Part shown: piece by piece, positions 24,521 to 34,009 of the stretch
Layout of the letters: each line of letters begins with the position of its first letter
Numbering within the stretch: position 1 is the stretch's first letter
Assembly: GCA_023436175.1 (NCBI GenBank)
Contig: JAEZKE010000096.1
Coordinates: forward strand, 1 to 54,797
DNA length: 54,797 nt
Reading direction: 5' to 3'
Source of the DNA: Methanobacteriota archaeon
Lineage (GTDB): Archaea > Methanobacteriota > Methanobacteria > Methanobacteriales > Methanobacteriaceae
Made by a program: the position numbers and the translations under genes
The notes under the pieces: model-generated
What the model was told of the DNA's origin: nothing
The model's database searches: none
Seen by the model: the letters and a program-made list of their open reading frames with translations, nothing else

Positions 24521-25135
24521 TTATAAAGGAGGGTAACCATTCCAGTAAAGCTCAACAGCATATTTTGCAGCGGTTTTCATCTGTTCAGGATAATCAGTCC
24601 TCAGTTTATCAAGCAATTCATATTTATCCCTGGAGCCTGCAACAGCCTTCATTACATTCAAATAAACATCAAGAGATTCTTTTGAATATTTACAGGGAAT
24701 TTCAAGTGTTATACAAACATCCCATTCTTTAAATAAAGAAGTCCTGATGTAAGGAGATGTTGAACCTATTAAAACACCTTTTTCAAGGTGTATAAGCGGA
24801 GGAACACCTGTACGTTCCTTCCTGTTTAAATCAGTCAATTTTTCAAAACTGTTTGAATTATAACAGTGCAGTTCAACGTACATTTCAGGTTTAATGTCTC
24901 TAATTATAGATACAATCTCTTTACCCCTATCAGAACCGTAATAATGCCTGTCAAGTGTGCTGATATAAGGGCTCTTATCAAAATTGTACATAGTAAGGTT
25001 GCCGTTTTTAACATCACCTTCAGAAATTTGCAAAAGAGCATCTACAGTTGTAAGTCCTTCTTTCCCGTGGACTCCTCCAATAAAAAGACGTACAGGATTA
25101 TTTCCTTTATTTATTATCTTTTTAAAGACTACCAT
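24521..25135 (-). CDS. DUF2119 family protein, putative zinc carboxypeptidase-like hydrolase
   Basis: 204 residues matching the archaeal DUF2119 family. It has a peptidase M14/deacylase-like metal motif: LFIGGVHGKEGLTTVDALLQ near residue 20 supplies His and Glu, and MYVELHCYNS near 85 supplies a further His. ITLEIPCK near 145 may provide the catalytic Glu. The substrate is not known. It stands between the kinase and adenosylhomocysteinase genes, all on the minus strand, but with spacers above 130 nt, so it may have its own promoter. Confidence 0.8.
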   Translation of the reverse strand: MVVFKKIINKGNNPVRLFIGGVHGKEGLTTVDALLQISEGDVKNGNLTMYNFDKSPYISTLDRHYYGSDRGKEIVSIIRDIKPEMYVELHCYNSNSFEKLTDLNRKERTGVPPLIHLEKGVLIGSTSPYIRTSLFKEWDVCITLEIPCKYSKESLDVYLNVMKAVAGSRDKYELLDKLRTDYPEQMKTAAKYAVELYWNGYPPL

Positions 25136-25298
25136 CTATAAAACCTGCTTTTATAGTATAACAAACGTAACTTTTTAAACTTGATAATTTTTAGATATTC
25201 AAACTTTTTATAGATACTTAGCCAAAAATATTTGGTTATTTACCATAAAAAATTAGATTCACATTTAAAACATAATTAAAAAAAAATAATAGGCGATT

Positions 25299-26552
25299 TT
25301 AAGTCCCTTCTTCCCAGTTTGCAAGATATTCAGACTGTCTTGGGCTTAATTCATCTATTTCAATATTCATTGCCTTTAATTTTAATCTTGAGACTCTATC
25401 ATCAATTTCATCTGGAGCTTTATACACTTTATTTTCTAATTTAGCCCCTAAAAGATGTTTAGCCGATAGCGCCTGTACCGCAAAACTCATGTCCATAATT
25501 TCTGCTGGGTGGCCCTGGCCGCGTTCTCCTGCTAAATTAACAAGTCTTCCATCTGCAAGAAGATAAAATTCTCTTCCATCTTCCATAACAAAGCCTTCGA
25601 TATCTGGCTTTAACTGTTCATGCTTAACAGCCATATCCATAAGATCACCCTTGTTTATCTCTACGTTGAAATGCCCAGAATTTGCAAGTATACAACCATC
25701 TTTCATATTTTTGAAGTGTTCCTTTGTAACGACGTCTATATCTCCAGTGACAGTTATAAGCATATCAGCATATTTAACTGCTTCTCCTACTTGCATTACC
25801 CCGTATCCATCCATTTTTGCTTCTAAAGCCCTTATTGGATCAACTTCAGTTACAATAACATTTGCACCGAGACCTTTTGCCCTCATTGCAATACCTCGAC
25901 CGCACCAGCCGTATCCGCAGACAACAACTGTTTTACCTGCAATAAGTACATTTGTTGAACCCATTATTGAATCAAATGTTGATTGTCCTGTTCCGTATCT
26001 ATTATCAAATAAATATTTAGTATATGCATCATTTACAGCAATAACCGGGAATTTCAATGCTTTATCTTCAGCCATAGCTTTTAGCCTGTGAATTCCAGTG
26101 GTAGTTTCCTCGCATGCGCCTATTATATTTTCTATAAGCTCTGGTCTTTCCTTATGTACTAAAAAAATCATGTCTGCCCCATCATCAATTAAGATATCTG
26201 GTTCATGATCCAGTACTTTGTGAATGGTCTCATAATATTCTTCTGTGGTTTCTTCCCTCCAGCCGTACATATTAAGACCCATAGTTGCTCCTGCAGCTGT
26301 GGCATCATCTTGAGTTGAAAGTGGATTACATCCTGTCATTGCAACTTCAGCACCACCTGCTAAAAGCGTTAATCCTAAATTTATGGTTTTTGGTTCCAAA
26401 TGTAAGCATGAGCCTATTTTAATTCCTTTAAATGGTTTTTCTTTTTCATATTCTGCCTTTATATGCTCTAAAACGGGCATGTGTCTTTGTACCCAGTCTA
26501 TTTTTTTCTTACCTTCTGGTGCAAGTGAAATATCTTTTACTTCATAACTCAT
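25299..26552 (-). CDS. ahcY: Adenosylhomocysteinase (S-adenosylhomocysteine hydrolase family)
   Basis: 417 residues, the normal archaeal length. Signatures: LHLEPKTINLGLTLLAGGAE near the N-terminus, DDGADMIFLVHKERPE, NDAYTKYLFDNRYGTGQST, and the NAD-binding loop VVCGYGWCGRGIAMRAKGLG with VTEVDPIRALEAKMDGY. It hydrolyses S-adenosylhomocysteine (in methanogens often S-inosylhomocysteine) to homocysteine and the nucleoside, keeping methyl transfer running. NAD is a bound cofactor. Ribosome binding site GGGTGA before the ATG. The gene is the first of the minus-strand block next to the divergent gene at 26916. Confidence 0.95.
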   Translation of the reverse strand: MSYEVKDISLAPEGKKKIDWVQRHMPVLEHIKAEYEKEKPFKGIKIGSCLHLEPKTINLGLTLLAGGAEVAMTGCNPLSTQDDATAAGATMGLNMYGWREETTEEYYETIHKVLDHEPDILIDDGADMIFLVHKERPELIENIIGACEETTTGIHRLKAMAEDKALKFPVIAVNDAYTKYLFDNRYGTGQSTFDSIMGSTNVLIAGKTVVVCGYGWCGRGIAMRAKGLGANVIVTEVDPIRALEAKMDGYGVMQVGEAVKYADMLITVTGDIDVVTKEHFKNMKDGCILANSGHFNVEINKGDLMDMAVKHEQLKPDIEGFVMEDGREFYLLADGRLVNLAGERGQGHPAEIMDMSFAVQALSAKHLLGAKLENKVYKAPDEIDDRVSRLKLKAMNIEIDELSPRQSEYLANWEEGT

Positions 26553-26915
26553 TTTTTCACCCTAATGCTAACATTGGTTATGCTTAAAATAAAGCTTAAA
26601 ATTAGCGATTTTATCATAATACCTGAATTTTCCAATCTACACTTATATAATCAATTATATTTAAACTTACTTTAGTATGAATGCAAATGTACTAAAATTT
26701 AAATACTGCAGTTGAAACACAGCTAAACATTATGATACATAACTTATCTTTTAAATATTTAAATCCGTGATAAATAAATGATTTAATTAAATTCTGGATA
26801 ATTTTTACTGAATAATTAATAAATAACATGTTAAAGTTAGTAATATTGCGCTTCATGCAGCATAATTGCTGGTTATTAACAATATTTATATAATATTTTT
26901 TGCTAATTTTAAAAC
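26553..26915. other. Divergent promoter region
   Basis: About 360 nt between ahcY and the gene at 26916. TTTATATA at 26885-26892 lies about 24-31 nt before the ATG at 26916, so that mRNA is probably leaderless. A 113-codon minus frame through here has shadow-like composition and was not called. Confidence 0.55.
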
Positions 26916-27383
26916 ATGGAGAATCGTGAAGAAGAAATTCTGGATCCAACAGTATATTATGAACAGCTCCAGAAAATGTATATCGAAGAAGCTGACCTGA
27001 ATTTATCCACAGATTTTGAAGCACGAACAACACTGGTTAAACTAAATAGACTTAAAAGTGATGTTTCAAAATTAAAACGCAGTGTATCTAAAGATATGAG
27101 AACAATAAGGACTATGTATTTAGACGAATCAATAATAGAAAAACCTAAAGTTCTTGGCTTATTCGGTAGTGGAAAAAATTTGAGCACTGCAGAAAAAAGA
27201 AAAAAAATAGAGAAAGAACGTGAAAACAATCTTATGCCATATAAAGAAGTTGTGGACATGATCGATGATTATATACTTCAAATTGAAGACCTTAAAAAAT
27301 ATATCGAAGATGAGGTCTTAGAAACCTATTCACGGATTCCCAAAACTGTAAAAAAAATCTCTAAAGCTGATCTGAATAAGTAA
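26916..27383 (+). CDS. Hypothetical coiled-coil protein, 155 aa
   Basis: Highly charged, almost entirely helical. Heptad-like segments lie at about residues 35-65 (TTLVKLNRLKSDVSKLKRSV) and 95-145 (KKIEKERENNLMPYKEVVDM, then YILQIEDLKKYIEDEVLETY). A short Gly-rich loop (LGLFGSGKNLSTAEKRK) in the middle superficially resembles a P-loop but lacks the full GxxxxGK[ST] spacing. No family is recognised. The ATG has no ribosome binding site and a TATA box at leaderless distance. The cdc48 gene is convergent downstream. Confidence 0.65.
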   Translation: MENREEEILDPTVYYEQLQKMYIEEADLNLSTDFEARTTLVKLNRLKSDVSKLKRSVSKDMRTIRTMYLDESIIEKPKVLGLFGSGKNLSTAEKRKKIEKERENNLMPYKEVVDMIDDYILQIEDLKKYIEDEVLETYSRIPKTVKKISKADLNK

Positions 27384-27566
27384 AAGTAGATTTTTCATCA
27401 ATCATTTTAAAATATATAAAAATACAATAATTGCTTTTTTTATTTAATTAAAAGAATTTATTCAGTTAATTATCAAAATCATTGATTTGACTGATTATTA
27501 AAAATAGTAATGCTTGAAATTAGAAAAATAAAGAGGAAGTTATTTTTAACTTCCAGATAAACTGAA

Positions 27567-29765
27567 TTAATGGTACTGCACTAATTCAACGTCTTTTTCG
27601 TCCTTTTTAACCTTCTTCATGGCTTTCTTGAAGTATTTCATCTTTACATCTTCAGCTTCCATATTGTGCCTGAGTGTCAGCATAACCGCTTCACGGCATA
27701 CTGCTTCTATATCCGCACCAACATATCCACCTGTGTTTTTAGCAAGATACTTTAAGTCCACATCGTCTGCAAGAGGCATGTTCTGGGTATGAACATTGAA
27801 TATTGCAAGCCTTGTTTCTTCATCTGGATCATCGACTTTAACATGTCTGTCAAATCTTCCAGGTCTAAGTAAAGCAGGATCTATTATATCTATCCTGTTT
27901 GTAGCTGCAATAACTGCAACATCCTCTAATTCTTCCATTCCATCAATTTCAGTTAGAAGCTGGTTTACAACCCTCTGGGTAACTCCAGAATCTGTACTTC
28001 CCCCACCTCTTGTTGATGCAATAGAATCTATTTCATCGAAGAATATTACAGTAGGTGCTGTTTGTCTTGCTTTTCTGAAAACTTCCCTTACACCTTTTTC
28101 AGATTCACCAACCCATTTTGACAGTAGCTCAGGCCCTTTTATTGCGATGAAGTTTGAATCACTTTCGTTTGCAACAGCCTTTGCAAGGAGTGTCTTACCA
28201 GTTCCAGGAGGTCCGTAGATAAGAACTCCTTTTGGTGGCTTAACTCCAAATTTTTCGAAGTTTTCAGGATATTTAAGCGGCCATTCTACAGCTTCCCTTA
28301 ATTCTTGTTTTGCCTTTTCAAGACCACCTATGTCATCCCATTTAACATCTGGAACCTGTACCAGAACTTCACGGAGTGCTGAAGGTTGAATTTCTTTTAA
28401 AGCAGCTTTAAAGTCTGATTTTTTAACAATCATTTTCTGAAGAACTTCTTTTGGAATTTCTTCATCTGCCTTTACCTCTGGAAGAATTCTTCTTAAAACT
28501 CTCATTGCAGATTCTTTAGCGAGGGATTCAAGGTCTGCACCTACAAATCCATGGGTAACTTCTGCAATTTCTTCCAAATTCACATCTTCAGATAGAGGCA
28601 TCCCTCTGGTGTGTATTTGAAGTACTTCTTCTCTCCCATCCTTATCAGGGACACCTATCTCAATTTCTCTGTCGAATCTTCCAGGCCTTCTAAGTGCCTG
28701 ATCAATGGAATCAACTCTATTGGTTGCACCGATTACAACAACCTGTCCTCTGGATTTAAGGCCATCCATGAGAGTTAAAAGCTGTGCTACTGTTCTTCGC
28801 TCAACTTCTCCTGTGACTTCTTCACGTTTTGGTGCAATTGCATCGAGTTCATCTATAAATACTATAGATGGTGAATTTTCTTCGGCTTCTTCAAATATCT
28901 CCCTGAGCCTTTCTTCAGAGCCACCTACATATTTACTCATGATTTCGGGCCCATTAATTGCTATAAAATGGGCATCGCTTTCGTTTGCGACTGCTTTTGC
29001 AAGGAGTGTCTTACCAGTTCCTGGTGGACCGTGCATTAATACACCTTTTGGAGGTGATATTCCAAGTCTTTCAAATAATTCTGGCCTTTTAAGCGGGATT
29101 TCTATCATTTCCCTCACTTTCTTAACTTCATCTTTAAGGCCACCTATATCTTCATATGTCACGTCCACGATGTTTTTAACTCCTTCAAGTTTGGAGACAT
29201 CTACTGGATTTGGTTGTATTTCAACGTCAGTCATTTGAGTGACTTTAACTACCCCTTTCGGTTTTGTTGAAACTACTGCAAGCTTTATTTCACCCATAGG
29301 AGACATATTCATTCCAGCATCCCTGAAGAACTCATCAAAAAGACTGCCCCTCATGGTTGTTGCTGGTTGTCTAAAGCCAGACACGATTATATCTCCTTTA
29401 GTTAAAACTCTTCCTGCAAATGCAGCTCTTACATCTCCTTTAACCATTATTTGCTGGTCTACAGGCGCTAAAACTACTTTTTCAGCATCCTTTGTATCTG
29501 CACGTGTTACGGTTATTTCTTCACCAATGGAAGCGCCTACATTTTTCCTTATGTATCCATCAATCCTTATTATGCCTAAGCCAATGTCTGATTGAGATGA
29601 TGCTGCTGTTGCCGCAGTTATTTTCTTTCCTTCAATTTCCACTATGTCTCCATCTATTAAACCTAATTCCTGCATACATGCCGGGTCAATTCTTGCAATT
29701 GATCTACCAACATCAGACTGTGAAATTGCCTCTGCAACTTTTAGTTTCATTTCTTTATCAGCCAT
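27567..29765 (-). CDS. cdc48: Cdc48/VCP-type AAA ATPase
   Basis: 732 residues. Double-psi barrel N-domain (about 1-190, with VGRSIARIDPACMQELGLID), then two AAA modules. D1 has Walker A GPPGTGKT at about 245 and Walker B SIVFIDELDAIAPKR; D2 has Walker A at about 518 and VIFFDEIDSIASTRG. Arg fingers appear in LRRPGRFDREIEIGVPD and LLRPGRFDRHVKVDDPD. The hexamer unfolds proteins and passes them to the proteasome or remodels complexes. The extreme C-terminus is short (KDVELVQYH), similar to the HbYX-like tails that dock on the 20S proteasome, though here it ends QYH. Ribosome binding site AGAGGT before the ATG. Confidence 0.96.
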   Translation of the reverse strand: MADKEMKLKVAEAISQSDVGRSIARIDPACMQELGLIDGDIVEIEGKKITAATAASSQSDIGLGIIRIDGYIRKNVGASIGEEITVTRADTKDAEKVVLAPVDQQIMVKGDVRAAFAGRVLTKGDIIVSGFRQPATTMRGSLFDEFFRDAGMNMSPMGEIKLAVVSTKPKGVVKVTQMTDVEIQPNPVDVSKLEGVKNIVDVTYEDIGGLKDEVKKVREMIEIPLKRPELFERLGISPPKGVLMHGPPGTGKTLLAKAVANESDAHFIAINGPEIMSKYVGGSEERLREIFEEAEENSPSIVFIDELDAIAPKREEVTGEVERRTVAQLLTLMDGLKSRGQVVVIGATNRVDSIDQALRRPGRFDREIEIGVPDKDGREEVLQIHTRGMPLSEDVNLEEIAEVTHGFVGADLESLAKESAMRVLRRILPEVKADEEIPKEVLQKMIVKKSDFKAALKEIQPSALREVLVQVPDVKWDDIGGLEKAKQELREAVEWPLKYPENFEKFGVKPPKGVLIYGPPGTGKTLLAKAVANESDSNFIAIKGPELLSKWVGESEKGVREVFRKARQTAPTVIFFDEIDSIASTRGGGSTDSGVTQRVVNQLLTEIDGMEELEDVAVIAATNRIDIIDPALLRPGRFDRHVKVDDPDEETRLAIFNVHTQNMPLADDVDLKYLAKNTGGYVGADIEAVCREAVMLTLRHNMEAEDVKMKYFKKAMKKVKKDEKDVELVQYH

Positions 29766-30128
29766 ATTTTACCTCTTTTTATTTAATAATATTGATTTTA
29801 TTCAATTAAAATTAAGTTTAACTACGAATTATATTTTAGTTAACATGAGTTACTATAATAGGTTGTCATTTATAGTATATAAATGTTTTGGTTTTAAGCA
29901 TCATATATGTAGTCTTTTTAACAATGAACATCATATAATATATTGTTAATAATAATATATGTAATTTAATTAACTCTGTTAAAAATTATGGTCCACTACT
30001 TTACTTTAAATATAAAATAGAAACTTAGACCCATATTTTATAATATCAATTTATAACTGCAGATAACCAGGATTATATCCATAATTTATGCATTATTAAG
30101 GCACATAACAAATTTTAAAGGTAATGTT
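29766..30128. other. Divergent promoter region
   Basis: About 360 nt of AT-rich sequence between cdc48 and the P-type ATPase gene. Several ATATAT tracts could serve as TATA boxes, but no one is clearly best. No gene or structure was seen. Confidence 0.45.
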
Positions 30129-32561
30129 ATGGATAAAATAGTTATAAATGCAGATGAAGCAAAAAAGAAGTCTCTTGAAGAATTATTAAAAAAATTATCA
30201 TCTAACAAGAAAGGTATATCTTCATTTGAAGCCCAAGAAAGATTTCAAGAATACGGGCCTAATGAAATTTGTGAAGAAAAAGTTAACCCACTAATTAAAT
30301 TCCTTAAATATTTCTGGGGGCCAATGCCCTGGCTTATAGAAGTGGCAATTATCTTATCTGCCGTGATCCAACACTGGGCAGATTTAGGAATAATATCTAC
30401 ATTATTGGCATTAAATGCCATTATAGGCTTCTGGCAGGAGCATAAAGCAAGTAATGCTATAGAATTACTTAAAGAAAAACTTGCACTAAAAGCAAGAGTA
30501 CTGCGTGATGATAAGTGGCAGGAAGTATCAGCAAAAGAACTTGTTCCTGGAGATATAATTCATATAGGCTCAGGAGATATCATTCCAGCTGATGCGAAGA
30601 TAATAGACGATATTTCAGCCGATGAGTCTGCTTTAACTGGAGAATCACTTCCAGTGGATAAAAAGGCTTCGGATATTGCTTATTCAGGATCAGTAGTAAA
30701 TCAAGGCGAAACAAATGCTCTTGTAACTTCAACTGGAATGAACACTTATTTTGGAAAAACCGCCCAACTGGTAGAAAAAGCTGAAACCAAAAGTTTCCTT
30801 CAAAAAACAGTCATAAAAATTGGGGATTATTTAATTATACTGGCTGCGATTATGGTAGCAATCATTTTTATAGCTTCATTGTTCCGGCATCAAAGTCTTT
30901 TTGATACACTGCAGTTTGCACTTGTCCTCGTGGTTGCATCAATACCTGTAGCTTTACCTGCAGTACTTTCTGTTACAATGGCTGTCGGCGCGGTAGCTCT
31001 GGCAAAAAAAGAAGCAATAGTAAGCAAACTGGTAGCTATTGAAGAAATGGCAGGCGCAGATGTATTATGCGCCGATAAAACAGGCACAATTACCAAAAAT
31101 GAATTAAAACTTGGAGAAATAAAACCATTTGATGGGTTTAAAGAAGATGATGTGCTTCTATATGGTAAACTAGCATCACCAAAAGACAGTAATGATCCAA
31201 TAGATGTTGCAGTATTATCCAAAGCACAAGAAAAATCTATCAAAATAAAAGGATATAAAATAACTAAATTCAAGCCATTTGATCCTGTTTCAAAACGTAC
31301 TGAAGCTTCAATAGAAGATTCTAAAGGTAATAAGTTTAAAGTTTCAAAAGGCGCGACTCAAGTTATATTATCTCTTACAGGTGAAGATAAAAAAACTGCA
31401 GATAAAATGAATGAATATGTAAATAAATTCGCTGAAAAAGGATATCGTGCACTTGGAGTTGCAATAACTGATGAATCAGGAAAATGGCAATATGCAGGTC
31501 TTTTGGGGCTCTACGATCCTCCACGTGAAGATTCAGCAGAAACAATAAAAACAGCTGCTTCAATGGGGGTAAATGTAAAAATGGTAACTGGAGACCACAT
31601 TGCAATTGCTAAAGAAATATCAAAAGAAGTTAATCTTGGAACTAAAATTATTATCCCTGAAGATTTCGCTGATAAACCCGATAGAAAGGCAAAGAAAGTT
31701 GTCGAGGAAACAGATGGGTTTGCAGAAGTTTTCCCGGAGCATAAATATCACATAGTTGAATTACTTCAAGATAAAGGGCACATCGTAGGTATGACTGGAG
31801 ATGGAGTCAATGACTCTCCTGCACTTAAAAAGGCCAATGTAGGAATTGCAGTAGCAGGAGCTACAGATGCTGCTAAATCAGCTGCTTCAATTGTTCTTAC
31901 CCGGCCTGGAATCTCCGTAATAATTGATTCTATAAAACAAAGCCGTAAAATATTCCAGCGGATGAATAATTATTCAATATATCGTATAGCGGAAACAGTA
32001 AGGGTTTTATTTTTTATTTCTCTTTCTATAATCTTTTTTAACTTTTATCCTGTTACTGCACTGATGATTGTTTTACTTGCACTTTTAAATGATGCACCTA
32101 TAATGACCATTGCCTATGACAACGTAATATATTCCAATGAACCAGAAAAATGGGATTTAAGACTTATATTAGGTATTGCTACAATGCTTGGAATAGTAGG
32201 AGTTATTTCGTCTTTTTTTATCCTTTATATTGGATTAAATGTGTTTAATTTGAGTCCTTATCTTCTTCAATCATTTATTTACTTGAAACTCTCTGTTGCA
32301 GGACATATGACCGTGTTTGTAGCCCGTACTAAAGGACACTTCTGGTCCGTAAGGCCAGCACTGCCTCTATTTTTAGCCGTTGTAATTACACAGACCATTG
32401 CAACTTTAATAGTTGTATATGGATTTTTACTACCTGCAATAGGTTGGGGACTTGCTGCTTTTATATGGGGCTATGCTTTAATAGCCTTTGTGATAACAGA
32501 CTTTATAAAAGTATATTTCTACAGGCTGTTGAGTCGAGAAGGGGTTGATGTATACAAATAG
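30129..32561 (+). CDS. Plasma-membrane-type proton-exporting P-type ATPase (P3A)
   Basis: 810 residues. Order: cytoplasmic N-terminus with GISSFEAQERFQEYGPNEI, first helices, the A-domain SALTGESLPVDK, the phosphorylation loop CADKTGTITKNEL (Asp at about 316), the N-domain with KGATQVIL, the hinge MTGDGVNDSPALKKANVGIA at about 557, and six C-terminal helices. This is the H+-ATPase (PMA1-like) subfamily, which exports protons at the cost of ATP; such enzymes occur in some methanogens. There is no R-domain. With the CPA1 antiporter at 10960 it could help pH and ion control. The start is an ATG after AAAGGTAATGTT. Confidence 0.93.
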   Translation: MDKIVINADEAKKKSLEELLKKLSSNKKGISSFEAQERFQEYGPNEICEEKVNPLIKFLKYFWGPMPWLIEVAIILSAVIQHWADLGIISTLLALNAIIGFWQEHKASNAIELLKEKLALKARVLRDDKWQEVSAKELVPGDIIHIGSGDIIPADAKIIDDISADESALTGESLPVDKKASDIAYSGSVVNQGETNALVTSTGMNTYFGKTAQLVEKAETKSFLQKTVIKIGDYLIILAAIMVAIIFIASLFRHQSLFDTLQFALVLVVASIPVALPAVLSVTMAVGAVALAKKEAIVSKLVAIEEMAGADVLCADKTGTITKNELKLGEIKPFDGFKEDDVLLYGKLASPKDSNDPIDVAVLSKAQEKSIKIKGYKITKFKPFDPVSKRTEASIEDSKGNKFKVSKGATQVILSLTGEDKKTADKMNEYVNKFAEKGYRALGVAITDESGKWQYAGLLGLYDPPREDSAETIKTAASMGVNVKMVTGDHIAIAKEISKEVNLGTKIIIPEDFADKPDRKAKKVVEETDGFAEVFPEHKYHIVELLQDKGHIVGMTGDGVNDSPALKKANVGIAVAGATDAAKSAASIVLTRPGISVIIDSIKQSRKIFQRMNNYSIYRIAETVRVLFFISLSIIFFNFYPVTALMIVLLALLNDAPIMTIAYDNVIYSNEPEKWDLRLILGIATMLGIVGVISSFFILYIGLNVFNLSPYLLQSFIYLKLSVAGHMTVFVARTKGHFWSVRPALPLFLAVVITQTIATLIVVYGFLLPAIGWGLAAFIWGYALIAFVITDFIKVYFYRLLSREGVDVYK

Positions 32562-32650
32562 GCAGTATCAAATTAAAATTAAGACAATTAATATTCTCCT
32601 TTATAAAAAAAGAAATAGAAAGGGTAATCTTAATGTTTAAACCACTATTT

Positions 32651-33070
32651 TTATTGAACTATTATAGTTCCCGTTATGGTAGAGTTTAATGCATCATGAT
32701 AGCCATAAATACCAGTTTTATCGAAGAAGAAGTTATAACTATCGCCCGGATTTAATGTATTACTTTGAAATGCTCCACTATCGCTCACTATTTGATGCTG
32801 TGTGTTATCATTATTTATCCATTGAACATTAGTACCTGACTTTACTATAATCTTATTAGGATTAAATGCCATATTCTGGATAGAAATTGTAGTCGCAGCA
32901 GAAGTCATATTTGTACTGTTATTTCCCATACTTTGATTGGTTGAATTATTCATACCTGTTTGTACATTTGGATTTGAACTCTGTGCATAATAAAGATATA
33001 CACCGGCCACGATTATAATGATTATAATTATAATCAATGCCAGAAGTCCCCTATTTGTTTTTCTATACAC
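32651..33070 (-). CDS. Membrane-anchored cupredoxin-fold protein lacking copper ligands
   Basis: 139 residues. An N-terminal anchor helix (about 9-28, very Ile-rich) is followed by an Asn/Ser/Thr linker with several N-glycosylation sequons (NNS, NQS, NMT) that AglB could modify. The cupredoxin domain (about 58-139) has IQNMAFNPNKIIVKSGTNVQ and NNDNTQHQIVSD, supplying the first His. At the usual C..H..M loop it reads YHDALNSTITGTIIV, so Cys, His and Met positions hold Asp, Asn and Ile. A type-1 copper site is therefore unlikely. The start is GTG at 33070 behind a strong GGGAGG. Confidence 0.8.
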   Translation of the reverse strand: MYRKTNRGLLALIIIIIIIIVAGVYLYYAQSSNPNVQTGMNNSTNQSMGNNSTNMTSAATTISIQNMAFNPNKIIVKSGTNVQWINNDNTQHQIVSDSGAFQSNTLNPGDSYNFFFDKTGIYGYHDALNSTITGTIIVQ

Positions 33071-33500
33071 TTTTTTCCTCCCTTTTTAACAGCGTTCAAT
33101 ATATTACCTTAATAATTATATCCATATTGTTATTAAAAGTTAATGATTTAAAGTATGTCCGGATAAATTTATTTAAAATGTCAAACAATTTATTTAATAA
33201 AAATAAACAAATTAACTAACTTAATTTTATATTAAGCCCATTACTTTAATTTAATTTTAAAAATAACCATTATAATTTACTAATTTAAGCTAAATAAAAA
33301 TATAACTGAATAATTTTAATATGATATAAAATTAGATGAATTTTTTACTTCAATATGAATTATCACTACTTTTGAATTATAAATTGAATGTAAATATATT
33401 AAAATCTCAACAGAAAGTAATAATAATCTTGAAATTTATAATAATAATAGCCTAAAAAGCCACAATGACCCTAATCCAAACAATATAAAAAGGCGTTAAT
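33071..33500. other. Divergent promoter region
   Basis: 430 nt, extremely AT-rich. A TATA-like CAATATAAAAAGG lies just before the PRC-barrel start at 33501. Nothing else could be supported. Confidence 0.45.
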
Positions 33501-33734
33501 ATGAGAATATCTGATGAATTAAAAGGAAAAGAAGTTGTGGATGATTCTGGAAATAATATTGGAGAAATAAGCGATGTAAAAAGGAATCCTGAATCGAATA
33601 AAGTTGAATCGCTAATTATTACTGAAGGAGGTGATTCAGCTAAAATGGGACTTGGAGATAAAAAAGTTGTATCATATACCAATGTCGATTCAGTTGGAGA
33701 CAAAATAGTTTTAAGGGGATCTCTCTCCAGATAA
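33501..33734 (+). CDS. PRC-barrel domain protein (copy 1)
   Basis: 77 residues forming a single PRC-barrel: LKGKEVVDDSGNNIGEISDV, KVESLIITEGG and KKVVSYTNVDSVGDKIVLRG. PRC-barrels occur in RimM and photosynthetic reaction-centre H subunits and, alone, in archaeal proteins of unknown partner, often in stress islands and division-associated CdpB families. A second copy of 77 residues lies at 45614. The ribosome binding site is weak (AAGGCG). The neighbouring genes (29-aa membrane peptide, DUF2795, ChaB) suggest a stress role. Confidence 0.85.
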   Translation: MRISDELKGKEVVDDSGNNIGEISDVKRNPESNKVESLIITEGGDSAKMGLGDKKVVSYTNVDSVGDKIVLRGSLSR

Positions 33735-33805
33735 CGTTTAAAAAAAAGTAAAAAATTAATTTTTATATGGAATAATTAAAGGCCCAAATAATAGAAGGTG
33801 ATAAA

Positions 33806-33895
33806 ATGGATGATAGAGGACAATATTCCATATTATACTGGCTAATTGTGATAATAGTCATTATAATAATACTCAGATTACTTGGCGTTTGGTAA
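33806..33895 (+). CDS. 29-residue single-span membrane peptide
   Basis: MDDRGQYSILYWLIVIIVII followed by IILRLLGVW. A polar N-terminus precedes one very hydrophobic helix. The ATG sits after AAGGTGATAAA, a good ribosome binding site identical in type to its neighbours, and the gene is 71 nt downstream of the PRC-barrel gene on the same strand. Too short for ordinary gene calling, but start, site and composition are all gene-like. Function unknown. Confidence 0.7.
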   Translation: MDDRGQYSILYWLIVIIVIIIILRLLGVW

Positions 33896-34009
33896 ATAAA
33901 TAAACAATATTTAAAAATTTATAATTTCTTCAAGGATTGCTTAATTTAGCTTTTTTTATTCATTAAATTAATTAAATGTCAAATTTAAAAAAAAGAAATA
34001 ATTAAATAA

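Noticed and set aside
26692..27033. 113-codon minus-strand frame between ahcY and the coiled-coil gene
   Set aside because: No ribosome binding site, Phe/Asn/Cys-rich composition and overlap with the plus-strand gene at 26916.
27145..27200. Possible P-loop in the coiled-coil protein at 26916 (GLFGSGKN)
   Set aside because: The spacing and the Thr/Ser after Lys of a Walker A motif are missing and there is no Walker B.
28705..29238. 177-codon plus-strand frame antisense to cdc48
   Set aside because: Ser/Thr/Pro-rich composition typical of the reverse strand of a well-conserved gene; the minus-strand Cdc48 domains are unmistakable. The same applies to 27796-28218 and 29239-29595.
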